The notes under the pieces: generated by a model
What the model saw: the letters and a program-made list of their open reading frames with translations, nothing else
What the model was told of the DNA's origin: nothing
The model's database searches: none
Assembly: GCA_031082005.1 (NCBI GenBank)
Contig: JAVHLR010000001.1
Span: forward strand, 63,251 to 127,250
DNA from: Patescibacteria group bacterium
GTDB lineage: Bacteria; Patescibacteriota; Patescibacteriia; 2-12-FULL-60-25
Length of the DNA stretch: 64,000 bases
Reading direction: 5' to 3'
Shown: positions 9,055 to 15,785 of the stretch, piece by piece
Layout: every line of letters begins with the position of its first letter
Position numbering within the stretch: position 1 is the stretch's first letter
Translations under genes and position numbers: made by a program

Positions 9055-9759
9055 TCACCCTCCGTTCCCGGATGGAGAAGGCTCGTGGAGAGTCATCGAC
9101 GAGATCTCCTCCGCTGTCGGCAGGAGGTTAGCTTCGAGGAGCGAGAAGATACGGCCTCCGCCGATGACCACATGGTCCACGAGGGGGAGGGCGAGCACCT
9201 GACCCGCAGCAGCGAGGCGGTTGGTGAGCACGACGTCCGCTTCCGAGGGCGTCGGATCCCCTGACGGATGGTTGTGCACGAGCACGAAGGCTCGAACACG
9301 GAGGCGGACGAGCGGAGCGAAGACATCGCGTGGCTCGAGCGCAGCAAGCGACCCGCCACCCTGGGCGACGAGGACGAGAGCGCGAACCCGATTGCGGCCG
9401 TCGAGGCCGATCGCGAGCACCATCTCGACTTCGAGTGCAGCGAAACCCGGCGGCAGGTGGTCGAGAATGTCGCGAGGCGAGGTGATGGGCGTCGCTGGCT
9501 GTGTAACACGCCCATCATAGAGCGTGCGCGCTGCCACGACTGTCTCGGCGGCACGGAGCGGCACGTCGCAGGTGGCAGCGAGTTCCTCTGCTGACCAGGC
9601 TCGGATACCCGGCTCTCCTGCATGATCGAGGATGCGGGTTCCGGCTTCGGCGCCGACGAGCTTCGCGAGAGCTTGGACGAGATCGATGCTCTCGCCCCTC
9701 GGTTGGATGATGCATCCTGTACTCCCTTCGGGCGTGTCTCTGTTTTCAAGGTACTGCAT
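9055..9759 (-). CDS. RadC/JAB-domain protein
   Basis: 234 residues from ATG 9759, preceded by AAGGAG nine bases away; the longer frame to 9846 lacks a comparable site. Residues ~95-220 form an MPN/JAB domain: an upstream Glu in LEVEMVLAIGLDG, then HNHPSGDPTPSEADVVLTNRLAA...VDHVVIGGG, the RadC signature with the JAMM HxHx7D metal site. An N-terminal helix-hairpin-helix-like part precedes it (SAEELAATCDVPLRAAETVVAA). RadC proteins are frequent accessory genes of integrative elements; despite the name, a role in DNA repair is unproven. Stop and the next start are four bases apart. Confidence 0.85.
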   Translation of the reverse strand: MQYLENRDTPEGSTGCIIQPRGESIDLVQALAKLVGAEAGTRILDHAGEPGIRAWSAEELAATCDVPLRAAETVVAARTLYDGRVTQPATPITSPRDILDHLPPGFAALEVEMVLAIGLDGRNRVRALVLVAQGGGSLAALEPRDVFAPLVRLRVRAFVLVHNHPSGDPTPSEADVVLTNRLAAAGQVLALPLVDHVVIGGGRIFSLLEANLLPTAEEISSMTLHEPSPSGNGG

Positions 9760-9900
9760 GGCACTCTGCTCCTTCCGGTCGGCATGGACCGGCAGCGCGC
9801 TCCCGAGATGAGCGAGCTGCCGGTCCGGCTGACCGCGGCGAGCCACGACAGACGCTGCGGCTTGGAGAGATTGAAGCCCGAGGTACTCGGACTTCCACCG
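9760..9900. other. 141-bp gap within leftward operon
   Basis: Separates the conjugative ATPase gene from radC. No stem-loop with a U-tract is visible; a Shine-Dalgarno for radC (AAGGAG) lies at its left end. Confidence 0.4.
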
Positions 9901-11019
9901 CTACGGCGCAGAGCCTTCGATGAGTCTCGCGCGTCCTGCTCCGGTTCGGACCACCATGTCGCCGAGGGACAGGCGCAGGAGATGTTGCGCTGCGTATTCA
10001 TGACCGAACTCGCGGGCCACGATCTCGGCGTCGTCGGCGCCGAGCCGGAAGGCGGCGAGCGTGCCCACGGTGCCGAGGAACGCATGGCGCGTGTGCTCGT
10101 CCATGGCTGCAAGAGACTGCGTCGCGACGAGAAGCGAGATGCCGTACTTCCTCGCTTCAGCCGTGAGTTCGAGGAACGGAGCAGTCGCGAAGCTCGCGGC
10201 CTCATCGACCACAAGCAGGAACGGGCGACGTTGATCTGTCGGTGTGCTGGCGCGTGCGAAGGCAGCCTTCGCGAACTCACCCAGGACGAGGGCTCCGAGA
10301 AAAAGCGCGCCGTCCCAGCCGATCTCGCCCTTGGGCACCGAGGCGAGAACGATCTTTCCCCGGTCCATGATGTGGCTTGCGTCGAGCCGTCTCCGCGTCT
10401 TCGTCACGATCGTGCGAACCGCATCGACCGACAGCAGGTTGCCGAGCTTGTTCAGGATGGGCGCGGTGATCTCCGACCAGAGCCGCTTGTCGTACGAGGG
10501 AAACTCGCGGGTCCAGAAGAACGTGGGGGCTGGCTCCTGGGCGTGTTTCATCACCCACCTGCGATGCGCGTCGTCGACGAGCATGAGGCGCACGTCTTCG
10601 AGAGTGGCGCCACGAACGTGGGCAAGCGCGAGAATTGCATGCCTCAGAAGATGCTCAGATCTTGGTCCCCACGAGTCAGGCCAGAGCCGCCGGAAGACAG
10701 AGAGCACGTTCGAGGTGACGAGCCCTGGCGCGCCTTCCGACATGGCCCGAAGCGGATTCAATCCGGGGCAGCTTTCGGGTTCTGAAGCGAAGAAAGGAGC
10801 GACGTCGTTCCTGCGCATGCGAGGAAGAGCGTCCTGGATCTCCGCGGCCAGGTCGCCGTGCGGATCCACGAGAAGCAGTCCTCCTCCTCGCTCCGCTTCA
10901 GCCAGGCAGACCTCGCGAAGCAGGCTCGACTTGCCCATGCCCGTCTTGCCGCAGACAAGGACATGATGGGCGCGGGCAGCAAGCAGTGTTTGCGCACGTG
11001 TGGTGTTCAGTTTCAGCAT
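9901..11019 (-). CDS. VirD4/TraG-like DNA-translocase ATPase
   Basis: 372 residues. Walker A is VLVCGKTGMGKSSLL (~residue 25) after a short N-terminus; then LLLVDPHGDLAAEIQDAL, the N-terminal pattern of TraG/VirD4/HerA-FtsK ATPases; Walker B FLLVVDEAASFATAP; and the sensor LLVATQSLAAMDEHTRHAFLGTVGT. There is no N-terminal membrane segment, unlike classical coupling proteins, so it would be a soluble ATPase, as found on some integrative elements with replication-relaxation proteins. It would pump DNA or recruit DNA to a transfer channel that is not encoded in the window. The start overlaps the end of the upstream gene by seven bases. Confidence 0.8.
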   Translation of the reverse strand: MLKLNTTRAQTLLAARAHHVLVCGKTGMGKSSLLREVCLAEAERGGGLLLVDPHGDLAAEIQDALPRMRRNDVAPFFASEPESCPGLNPLRAMSEGAPGLVTSNVLSVFRRLWPDSWGPRSEHLLRHAILALAHVRGATLEDVRLMLVDDAHRRWVMKHAQEPAPTFFWTREFPSYDKRLWSEITAPILNKLGNLLSVDAVRTIVTKTRRRLDASHIMDRGKIVLASVPKGEIGWDGALFLGALVLGEFAKAAFARASTPTDQRRPFLLVVDEAASFATAPFLELTAEARKYGISLLVATQSLAAMDEHTRHAFLGTVGTLAAFRLGADDAEIVAREFGHEYAAQHLLRLSLGDMVVRTGAGRARLIEGSAP

Positions 11020-12170
11020 GTAGGTTCAGACGCCATCGCGAGCTTTTGCCGAGGAGTGCCGCCCTCCCGCAGGCCGTGGTCCCCGTCCGGTGCCACGGGG
11101 GCGGCATCTCCAGTACCGCGGGCGAGAGAAGAGCCCGGCGCGGACCAAAGCGTCAGAGCCTGTGTTCGGGCCGTGACGGCGGGAGGGCGGCGCGAGATGG
11201 CGGGAGCCCCAGGCATTGACCGAGTGGCTAATTCGCGCTCTGGAGGGTTGCCTCCAAGAGGACTGCGACTTGCCTGGGGGTCGCGGCATCCCGCGTCCTT
11301 GTCGAAGAGGGGCACGCGCGCATCCGGCGCGTTGCCGAGCGGACGGGCGACGGGCAGGAGGAGCTTCGACGGCTCTCGTACATCGATTGCTTCGCGTTCG
11401 AGGAAGAGCAGGAACCCGGAGCGCTTGCCATAGTTCGCCGCGAGCGCGGCGTCGTGCAGCGCACGGCTTCGACGATCTTGAGGCGCGATGGTCACGACCC
11501 GCATGGCCTTCACCCCGAAGTCGCGGATGGGTCCTCCCTGGTCTTTCCAGGCGAGGTAGCCCGCGTACTTCTCGGCAAGGCGCTTCACGGAAGTCGTTCC
11601 GCGATCGATCTCGATCAAGTGGCCGACAGGCCCTTCGCTCGTGTCTCTGACGACGTAGGCATCGGCTTGCAGCGCGATGCGCTTGGGCCCGACCCCGGGT
11701 ATTGTTGTCGCGACCGAAGTCCCGATCCGCTTGTCGTCGAACTCGACGCCGCGGAGTCGGATGTGCCCGGCTCTCGCGAGGGCCAGGATCGCAAGCCCGG
11801 TGTCGCCGACTTCAGCGTCGTGTGCGGTCCTACGGGTCGAAGGCACGCGCTTGGGCGCCGGGATGGACTGGCCGGTTGCCATGGCGAGTGACCGCGCTCC
11901 TGCGCGGCCAAGCGAGATGCACGCGAGTTCCTGCGCGGCCAGGTCATCGAAAGCGCGCCGCTTCATGAGGAGCCCCGCATCGCACCAGGTGTCGAGCAGC
12001 TCCTCCGTGAGTCCGGACGATGCGAACGCGCTGAGGAGCGAGTCCGCAGTCGCGAGTCGGACGATGGCGAGCGAGGTCAAGACCTCACGCGCGAGGCACT
12101 CGTGTTCGGCCGGGACCGCGAGGGGACGGGCGGCGGCGAGGAGCGTAGGGACGTGTTGGGATATGGGCAT
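11013..12170 (-). CDS. Replication-relaxation family protein
   Basis: 385 residues from ATG 12170 (MPISQHVP); the frame extends to 12404 but that part is low-complexity Pro/Ser/Arg and overlaps the preceding gene. The N-terminus has a winged-helix look (EVLTSLAIVRLATADSLLSAFASSGLTEELLDTWCDAGLLMKR), and the core AYVVRDTSEGPVGHLIEIDRGTTSVKRLAEKYAGYLAWKDQGG fits the Replic_Relax family described for plasmids and ICEs, in which the E-DRGT part resembles a restriction-fold nuclease site. Such proteins are thought to begin element replication or nicking. The C-terminal ~90 residues are low-complexity. Best candidate for a relaxase-like or initiator protein of this element. Confidence 0.7.
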   Translation of the reverse strand: MPISQHVPTLLAAARPLAVPAEHECLAREVLTSLAIVRLATADSLLSAFASSGLTEELLDTWCDAGLLMKRRAFDDLAAQELACISLGRAGARSLAMATGQSIPAPKRVPSTRRTAHDAEVGDTGLAILALARAGHIRLRGVEFDDKRIGTSVATTIPGVGPKRIALQADAYVVRDTSEGPVGHLIEIDRGTTSVKRLAEKYAGYLAWKDQGGPIRDFGVKAMRVVTIAPQDRRSRALHDAALAANYGKRSGFLLFLEREAIDVREPSKLLLPVARPLGNAPDARVPLFDKDAGCRDPQASRSPLGGNPPERELATRSMPGAPAISRRPPAVTARTQALTLWSAPGSSLARGTGDAAPVAPDGDHGLREGGTPRQKLAMASEPTC

Positions 12171-12546
12171 ACAGGGTGTGGGTGATAGCGATGGATGCGA
12201 CGCGGGCGAGGACGCCCGTCGGCGCGTAAAGGTCGAACTCGGGGTAAAGAGCTCGGGCGACCGGCGCGGGTATCGTGGTGCGCTGTCGGCGAAGCAGGGG
12301 CAGGGACACGGGTGAGGCGGAGTCATGGAGCGATCGACGGAGTGCTCGCGAGGCAGTGACGATCGCTGTGGGCTTTTCGCGGAGCACGAGCTTCCGCAGC
12401 TCATGGGGCAGAGACGCTCGGCTCGTGTGGAGCATCCCGGTGCCCCGGATCTCCCAGGGGTCTGCGACGGCCCAAGACAGGCTGTGCCTTCGCAGGGAGA
12501 GGGCGAGCACGCGAGGTTCGCGGCGCGGAGGATGGCGGTATGGCAT
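12085..12546 (-). CDS. Hypothetical protein, possibly RNase H-fold
   Basis: 153 residues. The segment VLALSLRRHSLSWAVADPWEIRGTGMLHTSRASLPHELRKLVLREKPTAIVTASRALRRSL has the strand-turn-strand-strand-helix layout of RuvC/RNase H-fold proteins (first strand with the metal-site position, then a helix and a strand ending at a conserved polar turn), but the key acidic residues are not clear. It starts five bases after the preceding gene and overlaps the next by 86 bases, so it may be shorter than drawn. Function unknown. Confidence 0.45.
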   Translation of the reverse strand: MPYRHPPRREPRVLALSLRRHSLSWAVADPWEIRGTGMLHTSRASLPHELRKLVLREKPTAIVTASRALRRSLHDSASPVSLPLLRRQRTTIPAPVARALYPEFDLYAPTGVLARVASIAITHTLYAHIPTRPYAPRRRPSPRGPGRTRVPRA

Positions 12547-12551
12547 ATGGG

Positions 12552-13058
12552 TCAGGTTGGGGGGGATCGATTGGCTGCTGCTTCGTGCTCGCGCAAGTGC
12601 GGAAGGCAGAGCGCCGTGAAGTAGGCGGCGCGGGAGCGGCGGACATCCCGGGCGGGTAGGTCGAGGGCGCGCGTTAGGCAGTCGCGGATGATGGGACTCG
12701 GAACGATACCGGCGAGGCGGCGGTAGAAGGCGAGACTCTTCGCGTCATCGAGCCGATCGGCGAGGAACGAAGCGAGCTCTCGGGCTTCCTCTTCCCTCCC
12801 TTCCCCCCTGCACCCCCTTTCTCTCCCTTCTTCTTCACGAACGAACGAAACGTTCTCGTTATTCTCTTGCCGGGAATCACCTCCCCCTAGAGTCCCCCTC
12901 CTCTTGTTCACAACTTGTGGATGGGGACCCTGGAAGAGCAGACCCAGGAGAGCGGGCTCGAGGTCGTCGAGCTCGAGAATGGCTGCAAGCTCAGCGGCCT
13001 CGAACTCGCGGTGGTGAGTGCCAAGTTCGAGCGTGATGCGTAAGGCGAAGTCGTTCAT
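12552..13058 (-). CDS. Hypothetical protein of mobile-element operon
   Basis: 168 residues: an acidic N-terminal domain (MNDFALRITLELGTHHREFEAAELAAILELDDLEPALLGLLFQG), a charged low-complexity linker (REEEGRERGCRGEGREEEARE) and a helical C-terminal domain (DDAKSLAFYRRLAGIVPSPIIRDCLTRALDLPARDVRRSRAAYFTALCLPHL). The C-terminal pattern resembles the winged-helix-like tails of plasmid replication or conjugation accessory proteins, without a clear family. Overlaps the upstream gene by four bases (ATGA-type coupling), so it is co-translated. Confidence 0.55.
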   Translation of the reverse strand: MNDFALRITLELGTHHREFEAAELAAILELDDLEPALLGLLFQGPHPQVVNKRRGTLGGGDSRQENNENVSFVREEEGRERGCRGEGREEEARELASFLADRLDDAKSLAFYRRLAGIVPSPIIRDCLTRALDLPARDVRRSRAAYFTALCLPHLREHEAAANRSPPT

Positions 13059-13603
13059 GGGCGTCGGGATTCATCGCGTTTCGCGACTGCAAGGGCAGCG
13101 GCAGCGCCCAGCACCGCAGGTCCCCAGTAGCGATCTGACTCGGAACGTGCATGTTCTCGCGAGACGTGCGCGGCGACGAATGGGGACCGGCGGGCAAGCT
13201 CGAGCCGGACCGCGACAGCGGTCGTCGCCGAGAGCCTGAGCGCCGTCGCGATTTCCGCGCGGCAGGTCTCGACAGGGACGAGATTGCAGCGTGCAGCGGC
13301 CCGGTGCACCGCCTCTGTGAGTTCGGCAGTGCGGGGCGAAGAATCGGGAATGGCCTCGTCGAGCAAGGCAACCGCTACGGGGCAGAATCGTTCGAGGGAG
13401 CCCGCGGCCCAGTCGATGATTCGGGCAAGGCTCGCGCCGCTTCCGCGGGCGATTCTCCGCGTCTTCAGCGCCACGATCTCGCCCTTCAAAATGACGGCGC
13501 AACCGAGGTAGCGTGAAGTGGCGGCGAAGCCGAGAATGGGGCGCGAATCGTTGCGATTCGAAGGACGCCCGGACGTGTTTGACGTGGGTGGATTGGATGT
13601 CGT
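13055..13603 (-). CDS. RuvC-like hypothetical protein; probable non-standard start
   Basis: About 182 residues. Conserved-looking core: PILGFAATSRYLGCAVILKGEIVALKTRRI (RuvC/RNase H-fold first two strands), then SLERFCPVAVALLDEA and a helical tail ending AAALAVAKRDES. The start is unclear. A perfect Shine-Dalgarno, AAAGGAGGTG (13611-13620 on the minus strand), is followed nine bases later by in-frame ACG at 13603; the nearest in-frame ATG (13723) lies upstream of this site, and an ATT follows within the core. I therefore place the start at 13603, but a frame error or use of the upstream ATG is possible. First gene of the leftward operon. Confidence 0.5.
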   Translation of the reverse strand, partial: TTSNPPTSNTSGRPSNRNDSRPILGFAATSRYLGCAVILKGEIVALKTRRIARGSGASLARIIDWAAGSLERFCPVAVALLDEAIPDSSPRTAELTEAVHRAAARCNLVPVETCRAEIATALRLSATTAVAVRLELARRSPFVAAHVSREHARSESDRYWGPAVLGAAAALAVAKRDESRRP

Positions 13604-13623
13604 AAGGTGGCACCTCCTTTCGG

Positions 13624-13730
13624 TGAAGTTGTTCGGCAACGAGCGCACCTCCCACCGAAAGGATCGCCCGGTAACGGGCGCCCGAGGCGGATCGTGTGAA
13701 GCGGTCCGCCTCTTCGGTTTCATGCACTGG
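13624..13730. promoter_or_regulatory. Hairpin-rich leader of leftward operon
   Basis: Two stems stand between the large palindrome and the first gene: CGCCCGGTAACGGGCG (13666-13681), and GAGGCGGA pairing with TCCGCCTC across 13684-13712. They lie in the 5' leader of the leftward transcript and could act as an attenuator or an operator. No sigma70-type promoter is evident in this GC-rich stretch. Confidence 0.4.
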
Positions 13731-13766
13731 TCGCGAGGGAAAGATACAACCTCGCGCAATTCAAAA

Positions 13767-13834
13767 CAGGGGGACAATTAGCCCCCTATGTGGATATCTC
13801 CACTTGTTCACATACGGGGCCAATTGTCCCCCTG
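13767..13834. repeat. Large interrupted palindrome between divergent operons
   Basis: The outer arms CAGGGGGACAATT and AATTGTCCCCCTG are perfectly complementary; an inner pair, GCCCCCTATGTG and CACATACGGGGC, is nearly so; the centre is ~16 bases. It lies between the leftward conjugation operon and the rightward xis-int genes. Size and position fit an operator for both operons or the origin of transfer/replication of the element. No nick site can be read from sequence alone. Confidence 0.6.
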
Positions 13835-13869
13835 CGAGCGCCCCGGTCCTCGGATATCGTTTCCCGTGT

Positions 13870-14019
13870 ATGAAAAACACCCACGCTACGCCTTCAGGAT
13901 CCGGGGCTTCCCCGATCCGGGTAACAAATGCTACGTTCCATAACGTGCTCTGCGCGGCAGCCTCGACGGGAGATGAATCCCGAGCTGCCGCGTCCGCTCT
14001 CGCCCTTTACAACGTATGA
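13870..14019 (+). CDS. Possible 49-aa peptide coupled to xis
   Basis: Frame from ATG 13870 (MKNTHATPSGSGASPIRVTNATFHNVL) whose stop overlaps the start of the Xis-like gene (ATGA at 14016-14019). Upstream is no good Shine-Dalgarno. The overlap suggests translational coupling, but the sequence is not recognisable and may be chance. Confidence 0.3.
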   Translation: MKNTHATPSGSGASPIRVTNATFHNVLCAAASTGDESRAAASALALYNV

Positions 14020-14285
14020 CCGAACCAACAACAACGCAGTTGAGGGAGAACGAGAACCACGCAACCTTCGCGCTTCCTTCCGACCTCATCACGGCAGCCG
14101 AGGTGGCCACCAGGCTCGGCGTCGCGAAGAGTGCAGTGTACGAGTGGATCGCGCGACGGGACATCGCCTACCACCGCGTGGGCCGTCTCATCCGCATCCG
14201 CGAAACTGACGTCGCCGCGTTTTTGAATCGTAACCGCGTGGAGTACAATCCGCGCCGCCGCCATGTCCGCTATCCGGAGGCGTGA
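14016..14285 (+). CDS. Xis/MerR-like helix-turn-helix excisionase
   Basis: 89 residues. LITAAEVATRLGVAKSAVYEWIARRDIAYHRVGRLIRIRETDVAAFLNRNR is the standard excisionase/AlpA-type winged HTH: recognition helix, then an Arg-rich wing (RVGRLIRI). These small proteins bend DNA at the attachment site and set the direction of recombination, or regulate the element. The end overlaps the integrase start by 23 bases, so the two are expressed together. Confidence 0.85.
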   Translation: MTEPTTTQLRENENHATFALPSDLITAAEVATRLGVAKSAVYEWIARRDIAYHRVGRLIRIRETDVAAFLNRNRVEYNPRRRHVRYPEA

Positions 14286-15348
14286 TCGCGCCGATGAATG
14301 GTGGGTCGACTTCCGGTTCCAGGGCCAGCGCATCCGCAAGCGTTCCCCCGTACAGACCAGACGCGGCGCCGAGCAGTACGAACGATGCCTGCGGAACGAC
14401 TTCGTCGCCGACGTCGAGGCCGGGCGCGATCCCTTCGCTGGGCCGCCGCCGACCCTCGCGGAATTCGCGGAGCTGTGGATGCGCGAGTACTCAACACCGC
14501 GGAACCGAGAAACGACCGTGGTCGCCAAGAGGTACTTGCTCGACCAGCACATCCTGCGGCATGTAGGACAGCGGCGCATCGACGTGATCGACTCGCAAAC
14601 CGTCGATGATCTTGTTGCTGCGCTTCGACGGTCAGGCCTCGCTCCCAAGAGCATCAACAATGCCCTATCTGTCCTGCACACCTGTCTGCGCTCTGCGGCC
14701 CGCTGGCATGTGATTCGTCACGTACCCGAGTTCCAGTGGGCGCGCGTGCCTGAGCCCCGATTCCGGTATCTGAGCAAGGACGAGGAGCGAGCGCTGATCG
14801 GCGCCTGCCGGCCAGGCTTCTGGCGGGCCCTCATTGTCCTGCTGCTGCAGACCGGCTTGCGTTTCAGCGAGGCCGCGGCGCTTGAATGGAGCGACATCGA
14901 TCATGGGCGAGCGACGCCAACCATCAGGGTGTGCAAAGGCGGATCGCGGGGCAAGCCCGGTCCGACGAAGACGGGCTCGCATCGTGAGGTTCCGCTCAGC
15001 CCGGCGGTCTCCTCCGAACTCGCCACGCTGGCGCGAACAGGTGACCTCATCTTCCCGACTCCAAAGGGCCGCATGATGGACCCGGCGGTGACGGGTAACT
15101 ACCTTCACAGAATCTGCGCCCGCGCGGGAATCGCCCCGTGCGGTTGGCACGTGCTTCGTCACACCTTCGCAACCAGGATGGCTAGCGCCAACATCCCACT
15201 GCCAGTGCTGCAAAAGCTCCTCGGGCATACCACGCTGAAGATGACCATGCGCTACGTCCACGTCGACAAGGCCAGTATGTCAGCTGCCGTGGAGACTATC
15301 GAACAAGTTTTCGAGTCGCCGCGCAACGCCCGACGAGAGTCGGCTTGA
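14263..15348 (+). CDS. int: Tyrosine integrase of the element
   Basis: 361 residues. An N-terminal arm-binding-like domain (RRDRADEWWVDFRFQGQRIRKRSPV, AP2/phage-integrase type) and core-binding domain precede the catalytic domain: Arg in GLRFSEAAALEW (~200), Lys region TKTGSHREVPL, HVLRHTFAT (~297), LGHTTLKMTMRYVHV with the catalytic Tyr (~330). All key residues are present. Overlaps xis by 23 bases. It reads toward tRNA-His, whose 3' end is ~140 bases past its stop, as expected if the attachment site is the 3' end of that tRNA. Codon use and GC resemble the leftward operon, not the genes beyond the tRNA. Confidence 0.9.
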   Translation: MSAIRRRDRADEWWVDFRFQGQRIRKRSPVQTRRGAEQYERCLRNDFVADVEAGRDPFAGPPPTLAEFAELWMREYSTPRNRETTVVAKRYLLDQHILRHVGQRRIDVIDSQTVDDLVAALRRSGLAPKSINNALSVLHTCLRSAARWHVIRHVPEFQWARVPEPRFRYLSKDEERALIGACRPGFWRALIVLLLQTGLRFSEAAALEWSDIDHGRATPTIRVCKGGSRGKPGPTKTGSHREVPLSPAVSSELATLARTGDLIFPTPKGRMMDPAVTGNYLHRICARAGIAPCGWHVLRHTFATRMASANIPLPVLQKLLGHTTLKMTMRYVHVDKASMSAAVETIEQVFESPRNARRESA

Positions 15349-15361
15349 TGGCGGACCGGTT

Positions 15362-15381
15362 GGTCACCAGGCGGTCACCAG
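15362..15381. repeat. Short direct repeat GGTCACCAG x2
   Basis: Two copies of GGTCACCAG (15362-15370 and 15373-15381), 11 bases apart and a few bases after the int stop. Spaced short repeats next to an attachment site are typical arm-type integrase sites, but this is only a suggestion. Confidence 0.35.
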
Positions 15382-15451
15382 AAGTCGAAACTCGAGGCCG
15401 TCGCTCGTGCCAAAGCCGCGCTCCACCTGCGTTTCGCCGCTAGATAGACGC

Positions 15452-15480
15452 AAAAGACCGACGGTCACGTCGGTCTTTTT
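15452..15480. terminator. Bidirectional terminator between int and tRNA-His
   Basis: Stem AAAGACCGACG / CGTCGGTCTTT with loop GTCA, flanked by A-runs and T-runs, so it works for int on the plus strand and for the tRNA-His transcript on the minus strand. Confidence 0.85.
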
Positions 15481-15485
15481 CATGG

Positions 15486-15557
15486 GGTGGCCAACGGGGG
15501 TCGAACCCGTGATAGCAGAGCCACAATCTGCTGTGATACCGCTTCACCATGGCCACC
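15486..15557 (-). tRNA. tRNA-His (GTG)
   Basis: On the minus strand the sequence folds as a cloverleaf: acceptor GTGGCC/GGCCAC, anticodon stem GCAGA/TCTGC with loop TTGTGGC (anticodon GTG), and T-arm GGGTTCGACCC-type. A G at -1 (complement of 15557) faces C73, the bacterial tRNA-His identity pair. CCA is not encoded as such (CCC follows). Its 3' end points toward the integrase, making it the likely integration target. Confidence 0.93.
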
Positions 15558-15589
15558 ATGGTATCGTTTAATCTGCTGTAGGCTGCGTA

Positions 15590-15618
15590 TTTATATCGTA
15601 AAAAAACCGTTTTGGCAA
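15590..15618 (-). promoter_or_regulatory. Sigma70 promoter of tRNA-His
   Basis: Minus strand: -35 TTGCCA (15613-15618), 17-base spacer, -10 TATAAA (15590-15595), giving a start near 15583, about 25 bases before the mature tRNA. Confidence 0.75.
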
Positions 15619-15632
15619 GGCCTGACGCTTGA

Positions 15633-15661
15633 TTGACCGTGGCGCTTTTTTCCTATATATT
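15633..15661 (+). promoter_or_regulatory. Sigma70 promoter of tRNA-Arg
   Basis: -35 TTGACC (15633-15638), 17-base spacer, -10 TATATT (15656-15661). Transcription would start near 15668, seven bases before the tRNA. Confidence 0.75.
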
Positions 15662-15674
15662 CGCACAGACTCAT

Positions 15675-15749
15675 GTCCCTGTAGCACAATGGATAGTGCA
15701 CCAGCCTTCTAAGCTGGCCATGATGGTTCGATTCCATCCGGGGACACCA
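15675..15749 (+). tRNA. tRNA-Arg (TCT)
   Basis: Cloverleaf with acceptor GTCCCTG/CGGGGAC, anticodon stem CCAGC with loop CTTCTAA (anticodon TCT), T-loop GGTTCGATTCC, and encoded CCA at 15747-15749. Divergent from tRNA-His. Confidence 0.93.
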
Positions 15750-15755
15750 GCGCTT

Positions 15756-15778
15756 AACTCCGCCTAAAGCGGAGTTTT
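15756..15778 (+). terminator. Terminator of tRNA-Arg
   Basis: AACTCCGC / GCGGAGTT with loop CTAAA followed by TTT, seven bases after the tRNA. It lies just before the stop of the convergent ddl gene and may also serve it. Confidence 0.8.
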
Positions 15779-15785
15779 GTGCAGC

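Noticed and set aside
9093..10280. 395-aa minus frame over radC and the ATPase gene
   Set aside because: Shadow frame in GC-rich DNA; low-complexity Arg/Ser protein, and the real genes in another frame have family motifs.
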